Part shown: positions 27,928-37,021 of the stretch, piece after piece
How positions within the stretch are numbered: position 1 is the stretch's first letter
How the letters are laid out: each line of letters begins with the position of its first letter
NCBI GenBank assembly: GCA_947502505.1
Contig: CANNAE010000008.1
Location: forward strand, 1 to 64,000
DNA: 64,000 nt
Reading direction: 5' to 3'
From: an uncultured Planococcus sp.
GTDB lineage: Bacteria > Bacillota > Bacilli > Bacillales_A > Planococcaceae
The notes under the pieces: model-generated
Databases searched by the model: none
What the model was told of the DNA's origin: nothing
Seen by the model: the letters and a program-made list of their open reading frames with translations, nothing else
Made by a program: the position numbers and the translations under genes

Positions 27928-29289
27928 ATGGAAGCATTAACAGAATTTCTAGGCACGGTCAGCGGTTATGTATGGGGACCGCCGCTTTTGATTCTCCTGG
28001 TAGGGACTGGGATTTTCCTGACGGTCCGGCTGGGGCTTTTGCAATTGCGCCTGTTGCCGTATGCCTTAAAACTGACATTCAGTAAAAACCCGGATAAAGA
28101 TGCACAGGGCGATATTTCCCATTTCCAAGCCTTGTCGACGGCCATGGCTGCGACAGTCGGGACGGGGAATATCGTCGGTGTGGCGACAGCAGTCATTCTC
28201 GGCGGGCCCGGAGCAGTCTTCTGGATGTGGTTTTCTGCATTCTTCGGGATGGCGACGAAATACGGTGAAGCCGTGCTTGCCGTCAAATATCGGATTGTGG
28301 ATGCTAAAGGCCAAATGGCCGGCGGACCGATGTACTATCTAGAACATGGCTTGAAACAGAAATGGCTGGCCGTGCTATTCGCCATATTCGGCGCGATCGC
28401 AGCGTTCGGCATCGGAAACGGCACACAGTCCAATTCCGTCGCATCTGTCGTACGCGATACGTTTTCTGTTCCGACATGGATTACAGGCATCATCTTGACG
28501 ATCTTCGCTGCTGTTGTCATCATCGGCGGGATCAAGACAATCGGTAAAGTTACAGCATTCTTTGTACCATTTATGGCCTTATTCTATATCATTGCCGGAA
28601 TCATCATCATGATTCTCAATATGGATCTTATCCCTGCAGCCCTTAGCACTATCTTCAGCGCTGCCTTTACGGGCGAAGCTGCAGTGGGCGGTGCCATCGG
28701 TGCTGCAATCCGCTACGGTGTGGCACGAGGCGTCTTCTCCAACGAAGCCGGCCTTGGCTCTGCACCGATCGCGGCGGCAGCGGCAAAAACCGATATGCCA
28801 GGCCGCCAAGCTTTGGTTTCGATGACTCAAGTGTTGTTCGATACCTTGATCATCTGTTCGATTACCGGTATTACCATCGTCATGTCGGGCTTGTATATGG
28901 ATGAAAGCCTAGAAGGCGCTGCGCTTACGACAGCTGCATTCGAGCAGTTCCTCGGCGGTGCCGGCCCGCTTATCGTAGCGATCGGCTTGGTCTTCTTCGC
29001 CTCTTCAACAATCATTGGCTGGTCTTATTACGGCGAGAAATGTTTCCAGTATCTATTCAAGAACCCGAAATTATTGATTGTCTACCGCATCGCGTTCGTT
29101 GCGATGGTCTTTGTTGGCGCGACGGTCTCACTTGATGTGGTTTGGACATTCTCGGATGTCATGAACGGCTTAATGGCGTTCCCGAACTTGATCGGCCTTC
29201 TCGGGCTTTCCGGCGTCATCGTTTACGAGACGAAGAAAATCACCGCGAAGATCAAAGAAGAGAAAGAACAGGCACGTACTGGCAATTGA
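27928..29289 (+). CDS. sodium:alanine symporter, AGCS family
   Basis: A 453-residue transporter with about eleven helices, of the alanine/glycine:cation symporter family. Diagnostic segments are LSTAMAATVGTGNIVGVATA near residue 70, GPMYYLEHGL and FSNEAGLGSAPIAAA near 270. It imports alanine or glycine with sodium (sodium being likely from the family). AAGGGGGAG lies 5 bases before the ATG. In B. subtilis comparable proteins are AlsT, YrbD and YflA; which one corresponds cannot be settled here. Confidence 0.93.
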   Translation: MEALTEFLGTVSGYVWGPPLLILLVGTGIFLTVRLGLLQLRLLPYALKLTFSKNPDKDAQGDISHFQALSTAMAATVGTGNIVGVATAVILGGPGAVFWMWFSAFFGMATKYGEAVLAVKYRIVDAKGQMAGGPMYYLEHGLKQKWLAVLFAIFGAIAAFGIGNGTQSNSVASVVRDTFSVPTWITGIILTIFAAVVIIGGIKTIGKVTAFFVPFMALFYIIAGIIIMILNMDLIPAALSTIFSAAFTGEAAVGGAIGAAIRYGVARGVFSNEAGLGSAPIAAAAAKTDMPGRQALVSMTQVLFDTLIICSITGITIVMSGLYMDESLEGAALTTAAFEQFLGGAGPLIVAIGLVFFASSTIIGWSYYGEKCFQYLFKNPKLLIVYRIAFVAMVFVGATVSLDVVWTFSDVMNGLMAFPNLIGLLGLSGVIVYETKKITAKIKEEKEQARTGN

Positions 29290-29347
29290 CATTCCATTTG
29301 AATAATGAAATGATAAAGCATACCCACCCGAAAGGCAGGAATGGATC

Positions 29348-29569
29348 ATGGATTTATCCAAACAATCACCTGAGAACGTCGATTTTATGATTGAGGAAAT
29401 AAAAACGAAACTGCGCATGGTCAACGTCGATGCAATGAAAGCCGAGCATTTCAACTCTTCTGAGTACGAGGACTTGCGTGAAATTTACGAAATGGTTAAA
29501 AACCGCGACAATTTCAGCCCGAATGAAATGCAGGCTATCGCCTCTGAACTCGGCTCATTGCGCAAATAA
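29348..29569 (+). CDS. yfkK: YfkK, DUF1128/UPF0435 family protein
   Basis: A 73-residue helical protein of UPF0435 (DUF1128), with [16 protein letters not shown] and [34 protein letters not shown]. It lies 58 bp after the symporter gene and just ahead of a strong terminator, so it may be read from the symporter promoter. The ribosome site is modest (CAGGA). Function unknown. Confidence 0.85.
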   Translation: MDLSKQSPENVDFMIEEIKTKLRMVNVDAMKAEHFNSSEYEDLREIYEMVKNRDNFSPNEMQAIASELGSLRK

Positions 29570-29606
29570 AAAAATCCCTGAAGCATTATGCTTCAGGGAT
29601 TTTTTT
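29570..29606 (+). terminator. terminator after yfkK
   Basis: AAAATCCCTGAAGC paired with GCTTCAGGGATTTT, then TTT. Confidence 0.9.
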
Positions 29607-29610
29607 GCGT

Positions 29611-29735
29611 TTTTCTTTGTCTAGCTCAATCGCCCAGCTCTTCGGGTCATAAGTCAATTTTCCTGTGCGGCAAAGAGCGCCGCTTCGGGGACTCGGCTTA
29701 CGCCTGTCGAGTCATAACGGCCATTTCAGCTTTTC
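29611..29735. repeat. intergenic palindromic repeat, copy 1
   Basis: First of two tandem copies with a 122-base period. It starts TTTTCTTTGTCTAGCTC and ends GGCCATTTCAGCTTTTC. The unit is a nested inverted repeat: TGCGGC/GCCGC at the centre and further arms GTAAG/CTTAC, GACTC/GAGTC and GGCC/GGCC outward. In this copy some left arms are eroded compared with copy 2. No coding frame is convincing. Confidence 0.75.
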
Positions 29736-29861
29736 TTTTTGTCTAGCTTCAATGGCCTGACTCTCGGGTCGTAAGCCAATTCCCCTGTGCGGCAAATAGC
29801 GCCGCTTCGGGGACTCGGCTTACGCCTGTCGAGTCATAACGGCCATTTCAGCTTTTCTTTT
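29736..29861. repeat. intergenic palindromic repeat, copy 2
   Basis: Second copy, identical to copy 1 over 64 bases (29798-29861 versus 29676-29739). Its arms are better preserved: AATGGCC/GGCCATT, TGACTC/GAGTCA, GTAAGCC/GGCTTAC, CCCC/GGGG and GCGGC/GCCGC. Its right end contains the last codons and TGA stop of the minus-strand methyltransferase gene. Confidence 0.78.
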
Positions 29862-30834
29862 CATATTGCACGATGTACCAGCCGCCTTCTTTGATGACGG
29901 TTTGAAGGCTGAGCAATTCGAGTTCGGCTTCTTCGCCCCATTCGATGAGCTCTTCTCTTTTCGGCAACCGGTAGAGATTGTCGAAGGATGAGAAGAAGCT
30001 ATTGAAAACGTTGGCAAACGGTGGGCTGTCTGGGCCTCCGGCGATTGGTGTGACGATCGATAAAATGCCCCCCTCTTCGACCCAGCTGCTGATTTCCTTG
30101 AACAAGGCCTGGCGCTTCTCGAGCGGGATGTAGTGCAGCACATTATTAATCATCACCATGTCCTGCAGGGATTCAGGCTTGTAATTCCACAAATCTGCCT
30201 GCTCAATAAAGACATTGTCTTGTGCTGCCGTCAATTGTCTCGCCGTTTCCACTACTTCTTCGCTAATTTCAATTCCTGTAAATTGTGTAGATGGGAATCG
30301 CAGCCCCATTTTTTTTATGTAGCCGCCTTCTCCGCAGCCAATGTCGAGTACACGTCGACAGTTTTTCTCTTTCAGCCTTTTGGCCATTTTTGGATAGGCT
30401 AAAACTTCTAACAGCCGGCTAGTCTCTGCCACGGTTCCTGCGTGTTCGTCTTCATCGAAATGGAGACGACTCCGGTTGCGCATCATTTCAGGGTACTGAA
30501 GCAAGGTTGGGAGATGCAGTTCCATCATTTCCTTTAGCAACACGCCTGAAGAGTTATTGCCTTTGGATTTCGGCAACTTCCATCGATTCTTTACCTGATA
30601 GCGGTTGCGGCTTACTTCTTTCAAGTATCCAATTGATACGCCGATCGCTACCCATTGCGCGAGCAACTGTTCATCGAGGTCAAGCGCATCGGCAACATCA
30701 AATTGCGTCATCGGCCGTTCAAATGACTTGAACAAATCTAATTCGTATCCAACATAAGCGTGCCAGCTATAGAGGAACGGCTCATTTCGTTTCATATATG
30801 TTCTTGCTTTTACCATTTTCATCACATCAATCAT
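29848..30834 (-). CDS. SAM-dependent methyltransferase with winged-helix-like N-terminus
   Basis: A 328-residue protein. The first 110 residues look like the dimerisation/winged-helix domain of small-molecule O-methyltransferases. The class-I fold starts at VLDIGCGEGGYIKKM (about 165), followed by an acidic GIEISEE loop and MINNVLHY. GGAGGG lies 7 bases before the ATG, and the ATG overlaps the stop of the upstream FAD monooxygenase (ATGA), so the two proteins are translated together. The last three codons and stop lie in a palindromic repeat. Hydroxylation followed by methylation of an aromatic or quinone-like molecule is inferred; the substrate is unknown. Confidence 0.8.
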   Translation of the reverse strand: MIDVMKMVKARTYMKRNEPFLYSWHAYVGYELDLFKSFERPMTQFDVADALDLDEQLLAQWVAIGVSIGYLKEVSRNRYQVKNRWKLPKSKGNNSSGVLLKEMMELHLPTLLQYPEMMRNRSRLHFDEDEHAGTVAETSRLLEVLAYPKMAKRLKEKNCRRVLDIGCGEGGYIKKMGLRFPSTQFTGIEISEEVVETARQLTAAQDNVFIEQADLWNYKPESLQDMVMINNVLHYIPLEKRQALFKEISSWVEEGGILSIVTPIAGGPDSPPFANVFNSFFSSFDNLYRLPKREELIEWGEEAELELLSLQTVIKEGGWYIVQYEKKS

Positions 30835-32138
30835 TTAAATCCCTCCACTTTCCACGGGTAATCATCTTCCGGTTTGTAGTATTTTAGTTCTTTGGTGCCT
30901 GGGGCCAATTGTTTCGCGCGCACCGGCATGAAACCGCCTTGGATAAAGCGGTCCCGGACATTTTCCTTCCACAAGCCGAGCCCTGATACGTTCAGCATCT
31001 GCTTGAAATGAAGGATCGGGTCTTCTTCCATGCGCTCAAACGTCCGCTGGCGCAAATAGCTGACCGGGCGATATGGAAATGAATAGGCCAATGCCGCCAA
31101 ATGGCTCAGCTGGATGACATGGTCCGCCCGGCGATAACGGACTTTTTCATACCATTTCAAATTGGCCGTATCGATTTTCTTCTCGGCCAGCATGTCCGCT
31201 GCCAACTCGCCAAGCACATCGGCATCTTGTATCGCCATGTTCATGCCTTCCCCTGCCATCGGATGCACCGCGTGCGCGGCGTCACCAATGATCGCCTTAT
31301 TGCCTTTCACATAGGAGGCGGCGTGGTACATGACCGGGATCATCAACTGGATTTTCTTCCAGTCCGTCAATTGCTGGACATAGCCGTCCACTGCCGGCGC
31401 CAAATCGGTGTAAAGTTTATGGAAATGGCTGATGGGCTTTTCCTTCAAGGTTTTGTAATCTCCTGGTGGAATCAAGTAAACACTGCGCACTTGATCGTCA
31501 GGAAGCGGGAACAGCCCGAGGAAACGATTGTACGTGGAGATGATTTTGCCATCGGTGAAATTCTCCGCGCGCGGAAATGTCACTGTCAGGAAGTGATGGT
31601 TGTAGGTGGTTTGTTTCACTTCGACTTCCATCGCTTTTCTGGTCACTGATGACCGGCCTTCTGCACCGAAGAAAAACTTGGCTTCCACTTCGAATTTCTC
31701 GGTGCCTTTTTGAAGAATGGCTGTATTGTCTGTATAGCCTTTGCATGCGGTGCCTTTTAAATAATGGAAGTTGTCGTGTTCACAGGCCGCTTCCCGAATG
31801 ATCGTCTTCAGCTCTTCATGATGGATCATGTAAGCGGCATTGTATTTTCCGGGCAAAACGCTGTAATCCATGAAGGACTGGTCTTTCACTTTCAAGGTGC
31901 TGGAGAGTTCTAGCATATCGAGTACTTTGATTTCATTGGAACGATCACAAATGGACTCGTACACGCCAAGCCCGTCGAATACTTGCATGCTCTTCGGCTG
32001 CAGCAGCTCTCCTTTATAGGTCGGAGAGCGCACGGCCATGCGTTCGGCGAGCACGACATCAAAGCCGCGCCGCACCAATTTCAATGCGAGCGTCAACCCG
32101 CCTATTCCCCCTCCGCCGATAAACACGTCCGTTTTCAT
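30831..32138 (-). CDS. FAD-dependent aromatic monooxygenase (UbiH/PHBH fold)
   Basis: A 435-residue flavoprotein hydroxylase. It has the N-terminal dinucleotide motif VFIGGGGIGGLTLAL, a central region with FFGAEGRSS (the DG motif altered to AEG) and a third motif GDAAHAVHPMAGEGMNMAIQD at about 285-305. No membrane segment. AAGGAG lies 9 bases before the chosen ATG, and the open frame 34 codons upstream is not supported. It is coupled to a methyltransferase by ATGA. Enzymes of this fold hydroxylate aromatic rings or quinone precursors; nearest named relatives are UbiH/COQ6 and pigment or antibiotic tailoring enzymes. Confidence 0.85.
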   Translation of the reverse strand: MKTDVFIGGGGIGGLTLALKLVRRGFDVVLAERMAVRSPTYKGELLQPKSMQVFDGLGVYESICDRSNEIKVLDMLELSSTLKVKDQSFMDYSVLPGKYNAAYMIHHEELKTIIREAACEHDNFHYLKGTACKGYTDNTAILQKGTEKFEVEAKFFFGAEGRSSVTRKAMEVEVKQTTYNHHFLTVTFPRAENFTDGKIISTYNRFLGLFPLPDDQVRSVYLIPPGDYKTLKEKPISHFHKLYTDLAPAVDGYVQQLTDWKKIQLMIPVMYHAASYVKGNKAIIGDAAHAVHPMAGEGMNMAIQDADVLGELAADMLAEKKIDTANLKWYEKVRYRRADHVIQLSHLAALAYSFPYRPVSYLRQRTFERMEEDPILHFKQMLNVSGLGLWKENVRDRFIQGGFMPVRAKQLAPGTKELKYYKPEDDYPWKVEGFK

Positions 32139-32206
32139 GACCTTCAACTCCTTGGTTCTCCTTACCCTTAAACAGAGCTCGTGAAAACCGAACAGCCGGC
32201 AAACAA

Positions 32207-32238
32207 TAAAAAAAGACCCGTAATGGGCCTTTTTTTTC
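32207..32238 (-). terminator. terminator after psuG
   Basis: Minus strand AAAAGGCCCATTACGGGTC followed by TTTTTTT; stem CCC/GGG extended by A/T pairs, 12 bases after the psuG stop. Confidence 0.75.
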
Positions 32239-32249
32239 ACAATTTATCC

Positions 32250-33161
32250 TCAAAGTGCGTTGTACGAAGCCGCGAGTTCAGCTCCGACTTTGGCATTATG
32301 CTTGACGAGTTCGATATTGGCAACGAGGCTTTCGCCTTCCGTCAATTCTTTAATCTTCCCTAGCAAGAATGGCGTCACGTCTTTTCCGTTGATGCCGTTT
32401 GCGTTCGCTTCTGCCATTGCCTGCTCGATGATGTTATCGATAAACGATTTTTCCAGTGCATGTTCTTGCGGGATCGGGTTGGCGATGACCGCTCCCCCGT
32501 TCAAGCCGAGTGACCATTGCGCTTTCAAGATGCTTGCCAGTTCATCAATCGATTCAGAACCGCAGCTTAACGGGAAGCCGCTATGCCGTGTGTAGAATGC
32601 CGGCATTTCCTCTGTCTGATAGCCGATGACCGGCACTCCTTTTGTCTCCAGATATTCGAGTGTCAGCCCGATATCCAATATCGACTTCGCTCCTGCGCAA
32701 ACGACAGCGACGCTTGTATTCGACAGCTCTTCCAGATCGGCTGAGATATCCATCGTCGTCTCCGCCCCTCGGTGGACCCCGCCGATGCCGCCTGTCGCGA
32801 ATACGCGGATGCCGGCGAGCTCAGCAAAAATCATCGTCGCCGCCACTGTTGTCGCGCCGATTTTTTTAGTTGCCAACAATTGGCCGATATCCCGGCGCGA
32901 TACTTTCGCTACGTCCTTTGAAGTGCCTAAAAGTTCCAGCTCTTCATCCGATAAGCCAATTTTGATGTGCCCGTCCATTAGCGCGATAGTTGCCGGCACC
33001 GCTCCGTTGTCGCGGACGATTTGCTCTACTTCCCGTGCCGTTTCCACGTTTTGGGGATACGGCATGCCGTGTGAGATGATCGTCGACTCCAATGCCACGA
33101 TCGGTTTGTTCTGTTCGATGGCTTCCTGTACTTCGGTTGAATAGCTGATCACATTTGTCAT
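32250..33161 (-). CDS. psuG: pseudouridine-5'-phosphate glycosidase
   Basis: A 303-residue member of the IndA/PsuG family, splitting pseudouridine 5'-phosphate into uracil and ribose 5-phosphate with Mn. Family segments [17 protein letters not shown] near residue 23, [20 protein letters not shown] near 125 and NPIPQEHAL near 225 are present. Its ATG overlaps the psuK stop by four bases (ATGA) with GGAGG upstream. Together with psuK it recycles pseudouridine from RNA breakdown. No pseudouridine importer (psuT) is adjacent. Confidence 0.95.
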   Translation of the reverse strand: MTNVISYSTEVQEAIEQNKPIVALESTIISHGMPYPQNVETAREVEQIVRDNGAVPATIALMDGHIKIGLSDEELELLGTSKDVAKVSRRDIGQLLATKKIGATTVAATMIFAELAGIRVFATGGIGGVHRGAETTMDISADLEELSNTSVAVVCAGAKSILDIGLTLEYLETKGVPVIGYQTEEMPAFYTRHSGFPLSCGSESIDELASILKAQWSLGLNGGAVIANPIPQEHALEKSFIDNIIEQAMAEANANGINGKDVTPFLLGKIKELTEGESLVANIELVKHNAKVGAELAASYNAL

Positions 33162-34252
33162 TTCAATTCCTCCAATTCTTTAATCAACAAGCTTTCGTTC
33201 AATTCCGGGCGTACTGTCTCGCTGCTTGCGAGTGTTTTCGCGGCATTCAGCATGCCCAGTTGCACCGCTTTGCGAAAATCATGGCCGGCTAGGTGGGCGT
33301 GCAGCAGCCCGCTCGAAAAAGCGTCTCCAGCTCCCGTAACATCTTCGACATGCTTTGTTTCGATGGCCGGGAAATGCACCACGCCATTTTCATCGCCTGC
33401 CATCGCCCCTTCTTTTCCGCCGGTCACCACAGCCGTTTTCGCGCCTTGTCCTAGAAGCAATTCGACTGCACGTGCCCAATCCGTTTGGTTGCGAATCGAG
33501 ATGCCGAGCCTGAGAGCGGCTTCATCACGGTTCAGTATTAGAAACGACACACCGGCCAAATCGTCTGATAGACGGTCCATTTTAGGCGCTGACACCGGAA
33601 TGACAGCGAGCGGCACTTGCGATGAAGCGGCAAGTCCCTGTAAATACTGGATTGTTTCTTTCGGGCAGTTCAAGTCCACTGCCAGCAATTTCGCATGCAT
33701 CAGCTTGCTGCGGTGAGGCTCCAAGTATTCCGGCGTCAATTCTGTGTAAATGTCCATATCCGCGAGCGCCAAAGCCATCTCGCCATCCGGCTCCAATACG
33801 GCGGTATAGCTTCCTGTAGCGCCTTGTGCAAGGGCCTTGGTCATCGCAGTATCCATATAAGGCGACGACACTTCTTCGATAAATCGCCATTCCGGATCGT
33901 CTCCTGCGACCGATACCAATTGGACTGAATGCCCAAGCCGCCCGAGATTTTCCGCGATATTGCGCGCAACGCCCCCGACGCTTCTCGTCACCGTGGCCGG
34001 ATTCGAAGTACCGTTTACTGAAGGCGCTTTCAAATGAAACTTTCGGTCAATATTCGCCCCGCCGATGCACAGGATGGCATTTTCTTCAGGCAATACGTAA
34101 GCGCGGCCGAGAATTTTGCCTTGCTTGATGAGCCCGGAGATCAGATTGGCTAACGACGGCCGGGAAATGCCAAGCTCTTCTGCCATTTCCTGCTGGGACA
34201 AATAAGGATCCCGTTCAATCAGCGCAAGGATTTTCTGTTCATTGCGGTTCAT
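33158..34252 (-). CDS. psuK: pseudouridine kinase PsuK with N-terminal HTH domain
   Basis: A 364-residue PfkB-family sugar kinase. The first 55 residues form a winged helix-turn-helix ([38 protein letters not shown]). The kinase follows with [19 protein letters not shown], a [15 protein letters not shown] substrate loop and the C-terminal anion-hole motif [14 protein letters not shown]. It phosphorylates pseudouridine for PsuG. The HTH fusion occurs in many PsuK/YeiC-like kinases and suggests direct DNA binding. A 14-base palindrome in its own promoter is a natural operator candidate. Confidence 0.9.
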   Translation of the reverse strand: MNRNEQKILALIERDPYLSQQEMAEELGISRPSLANLISGLIKQGKILGRAYVLPEENAILCIGGANIDRKFHLKAPSVNGTSNPATVTRSVGGVARNIAENLGRLGHSVQLVSVAGDDPEWRFIEEVSSPYMDTAMTKALAQGATGSYTAVLEPDGEMALALADMDIYTELTPEYLEPHRSKLMHAKLLAVDLNCPKETIQYLQGLAASSQVPLAVIPVSAPKMDRLSDDLAGVSFLILNRDEAALRLGISIRNQTDWARAVELLLGQGAKTAVVTGGKEGAMAGDENGVVHFPAIETKHVEDVTGAGDAFSSGLLHAHLAGHDFRKAVQLGMLNAAKTLASSETVRPELNESLLIKELEELK

Positions 34253-34282
34253 TGGCTTCCTCCTTTTTAAACATTTGTTTAT

Positions 34283-34311
34283 ATCTTAAACTTTTATAAT
34301 TATAAATGCAA
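34283..34311 (-). promoter_or_regulatory. psuK-psuG promoter with palindrome
   Basis: Minus strand TTGCAT (34306-34311), 17-base spacer, TAAGAT (34283-34288). The spacer holds the perfect palindrome TTTATAATTATAAA (34293-34306), a candidate operator. Confidence 0.55.
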
Positions 34312-34397
34312 GCCGTTTTCTATTTACAACCCCCGACTATTGCGCTGCGCGTTTGAATATTGCTACTATAGAGAGGATGAGAGGAGTGTTTTTGAAA

Positions 34398-35630
34398 ATG
34401 GCTACATTTAATGAAAAGTTATCCCGCTATGCAGAATTGGCGGTAAAGGTGGGCGTCAATATCCAGCCTGACCAAAAATTGTATATTGCTGCTTCCATAG
34501 ATTCAGCACCGTTCGTGCGCTTGATCGTCAAGAAAGCATACGAAGAAGGCGCTAGACAAGTATTTGTGGATTGGAGCGATGATGTGATTTCCCGCACTCG
34601 CTTCGAGAAAGCACCGGAGGATTCTTTTGCGGAATATCCGGAGTGGAAAATCCAGGAACGTGAGCAATTGGCTGCACAAGGCGCCGCTTTCATCAGCGTC
34701 GTTTCGCAAAGCCCGGACTTGCTAAAAGGCATCGATTCCAAGCGCATTTCAGCATCGCAAAAAGCGACTGGACAAGCGCTGAGCAAATACCGCCAGTACG
34801 TGCAATCCGATAAAATCAGCTGGTGCGTCCTTGCGGCACCTTCCGAGCAATGGGCGAAAAAAGTATTCCCGGATGTTCCGGAGAACGAACAAGTATCGGC
34901 ATTATGGGAAGCGATTTTCAAAGCTGTCCGCGCCGATACCGAAAACCCGATCGAAGCTTGGCTGGAGCATGACCGCACGCTCCATACAAAAGCCGATTAC
35001 CTGAACGACAAAAAATATGCCAAGCTGCATTACCAGGCACCTGGCACTGACCTTGAAGTCGCATTGCCGAAAGGGCATTTATGGGCCGGCGCCGGTTCCG
35101 TCAACGAAAAGGGCGATACGTTTATGGCCAATATGCCGACCGAGGAAGTCTTCACCGTTCCGCATAAAGATGAGGTCAATGGCTTTGTCTCGAGCACTAA
35201 ACCGCTCAGCTATGGCGGCAATATCATCGACGGCTTTAAAATCACGTTCGAAGGCGGCCGCATCACGGAGGTCTCCGCCGAACAAGGCGAAGAAGTGCTG
35301 AAGGAATTGGTCGCGACAGATGAAGGCTCCCACCGTCTCGGCGAAGTGGCATTAGTGCCCCATCAATCACCGATTTCAGACTCTGGCATTTTATTCTTCA
35401 ATACTTTATACGATGAAAATGCATCCAACCATTTTGCGATCGGCAGCGCTTATGCATTCTGCCTAGAAGGCGGCAAGACGATGTCGGCGGATGAACTGAA
35501 AGAGCATGGCTTGAACCAAAGCATCACCCATGTCGATTTCATGGTCGGCTCGGGCGACATGAATATTGATGGCATTTTGGAAGATGGCACGCGCGAACCG
35601 ATTTTCCGCAGCGGCAACTGGGCATTTTAA
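34398..35630 (+). CDS. ampS: M29 family aminopeptidase (AmpS/T), first copy
   Basis: A 410-residue thermophilic-type metallo-aminopeptidase of family M29, removing N-terminal residues with two Zn or Co ions. Ligand regions MPTEEVFT, GEVALVP, ENASNHFAIG and ITHVDFMVGSGDMNIDG are all present. The start is uncertain: ATG 34398 is 11 bases from GAGGAG, while the in-frame TTG at 34392 is 5 bases from it. A second M29 gene lies at 45606-46832 and shares length, motifs and the final NWAF. Both products are cytosolic. Confidence 0.92.
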   Translation: MATFNEKLSRYAELAVKVGVNIQPDQKLYIAASIDSAPFVRLIVKKAYEEGARQVFVDWSDDVISRTRFEKAPEDSFAEYPEWKIQEREQLAAQGAAFISVVSQSPDLLKGIDSKRISASQKATGQALSKYRQYVQSDKISWCVLAAPSEQWAKKVFPDVPENEQVSALWEAIFKAVRADTENPIEAWLEHDRTLHTKADYLNDKKYAKLHYQAPGTDLEVALPKGHLWAGAGSVNEKGDTFMANMPTEEVFTVPHKDEVNGFVSSTKPLSYGGNIIDGFKITFEGGRITEVSAEQGEEVLKELVATDEGSHRLGEVALVPHQSPISDSGILFFNTLYDENASNHFAIGSAYAFCLEGGKTMSADELKEHGLNQSITHVDFMVGSGDMNIDGILEDGTREPIFRSGNWAF

Positions 35631-35714
35631 AGGTCGTTAATTCGACACTTAATTTTCCATTCGTTTTCATGTATACTGAGTATGATAATTACAGTTTAGA
35701 GAGGGGTTATCACT

Positions 35715-35855
35715 ATGCTATACGGTATTACGGCTGTCCTCGGATTCATGGCTGTGATCTTCATGTTCTTCTTCACTCTGCTTCATTACCTAGGCAAAGA
35801 GCTTCATACCCATGATGCAGAACATATCGATCCGCTTCCGAAAGAGCGTCATTAA
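35715..35855 (+). CDS. small single-pass membrane protein, 46 residues
   Basis: Not recognised as a named family. A 46-residue product. Residues 5-25 (ITAVLGFMAVIFMFFFTLLH) form one membrane helix, followed by a short His-rich, charged tail (HYLGKELHTHDAEHIDPLPK) with five histidines. GAGAGGGG lies about 8 bases before the ATG, and a strong terminator follows 2 bases after the stop. An independent small transcript between ampS and mreBH is likely. The His cluster could bind metal, which is inference. Confidence 0.7.
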   Translation: MLYGITAVLGFMAVIFMFFFTLLHYLGKELHTHDAEHIDPLPKERH

Positions 35856-35856
35856 G

Positions 35857-35899
35857 TAAAAAAGCTCTGCCTCGCATATACGGGGCAGAGCTTTTTTTC
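35857..35899 (+). terminator. terminator after the 46-residue gene
   Basis: AAAAAAGCTCTGCC paired with GGCAGAGCTTTTTTT. Confidence 0.9.
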
Positions 35900-35984
35900 T
35901 GCTTTTTGTTCCCCTATCACATCTCACAGAAAAGTGATAAAATTTGAATAAGCAGTGTTTATACCGATTAGGAGGAATTCATCC

Positions 35985-36992
35985 ATGTTTTCTGCAACGG
36001 ATATCGGGATCGATCTCGGTACCGCCAATATTCTCGTCTATACAAAGTCCAAAGGCGTCATCTTAAATGAACCATCCATCGTCGCCCTGGACGCCCGCAG
36101 CGGCGCCGTCATCGCCATCGGTACAGAAGCTAAGGCCATGCTCGGCAAAGCGCCCGACTCTATCCGCATCGTCCGGCCGATGAAAGAAGGCGTCATCGCC
36201 GATTTTGATGTTACCCGTGAGCTGTTGAAGCTGGTCATGCAAAAAGCGGCGAAACAGCTCGGCGGCTCTCTCAGAAAGCCCAAAGTCATGGTCTGCACCC
36301 CGTCCGGCGCAACGGCGGTTGAACGGCGCGCCATCCATGATGCCGTCAAACAAAGCGGCGCCAAATCCGTCCATTTGATCGAAGAAACGGTTGCCGCAGC
36401 GATCGGCGCCAATCTGCCGATCACGGAACCTGTCGCTTCGGTCATCGTCGATATCGGCGGGGGCACGACCGAAGTCGCCATCATTTCATTTGGCGGCGTG
36501 GTGTCTTCCAATACGATCAAAATTGCCGGCGACCGGATGGATGAAGACATCATCCAATACGTCCGCAAGCATTATAATCTATTGATCGGCGAGAAGACGG
36601 CCGAAACAATCAAAAAAGAAATCGGCTATGCGCCAATCCCCCACGAGCCGAAGAAAATGAACATCCGCGGGCGCGATGTCTTGAGCGGCTTGCCGAAGAC
36701 GATCGAATTGAGTTCCGACGAAATGCAAAAAGCACTCAGCGAATCGTTGTCAGCCATCCTCGAATGCATCCGTGCGACACTGGAAAATTGCCCTGCTGAA
36801 TTGTCGGGCGATATGGTCGACCAGGGCGTCGTCATTTCTGGCGGCGGCGCTTTGCTGAAAGGTTTGCAGGAATGGCTCGCGCAAGAGATTTCCGTTCCGG
36901 TCCACATCGCCCCAGATCCGCTAGAATCCGTCGCGATCGGCACCGGCCGGTCGCTTGGCATGATCGACCAGCTCGAGAAAATGTCACGCTAA
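35985..36992 (+). CDS. mreBH: rod-shape actin homologue MreBH
   Basis: A 335-residue bacterial actin, the same length as B. subtilis MreBH. Phosphate 1 motif [13 protein letters not shown], connect-1 and phosphate 2 [16 protein letters not shown] (about 158-173), adenosine motif [13 protein letters not shown]. MreBH polymerises beneath the membrane and directs cell-wall hydrolases such as LytE. AGGAGG lies 9 bases before the ATG. In cocci or short rods such as Planococcus its presence is notable. An inverted repeat lies upstream. No clear SigI promoter, the regulator in B. subtilis, was found. Confidence 0.9.
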   Translation: MFSATDIGIDLGTANILVYTKSKGVILNEPSIVALDARSGAVIAIGTEAKAMLGKAPDSIRIVRPMKEGVIADFDVTRELLKLVMQKAAKQLGGSLRKPKVMVCTPSGATAVERRAIHDAVKQSGAKSVHLIEETVAAAIGANLPITEPVASVIVDIGGGTTEVAIISFGGVVSSNTIKIAGDRMDEDIIQYVRKHYNLLIGEKTAETIKKEIGYAPIPHEPKKMNIRGRDVLSGLPKTIELSSDEMQKALSESLSAILECIRATLENCPAELSGDMVDQGVVISGGGALLKGLQEWLAQEISVPVHIAPDPLESVAIGTGRSLGMIDQLEKMSR

Positions 36993-37021
36993 CTTAACCA
37001 CACCATCAAGGAGGAAAAACG

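Noticed and set aside
29611..29861. CRISPR or tandem RNA array
   Set aside because: Only two units, each a palindrome with no variable spacers; fits a duplicated intergenic repeat instead.
35900..35984. SigI promoter for mreBH
   Set aside because: The CCCC run at 35911 is not followed by a properly spaced CGAA -10 element.
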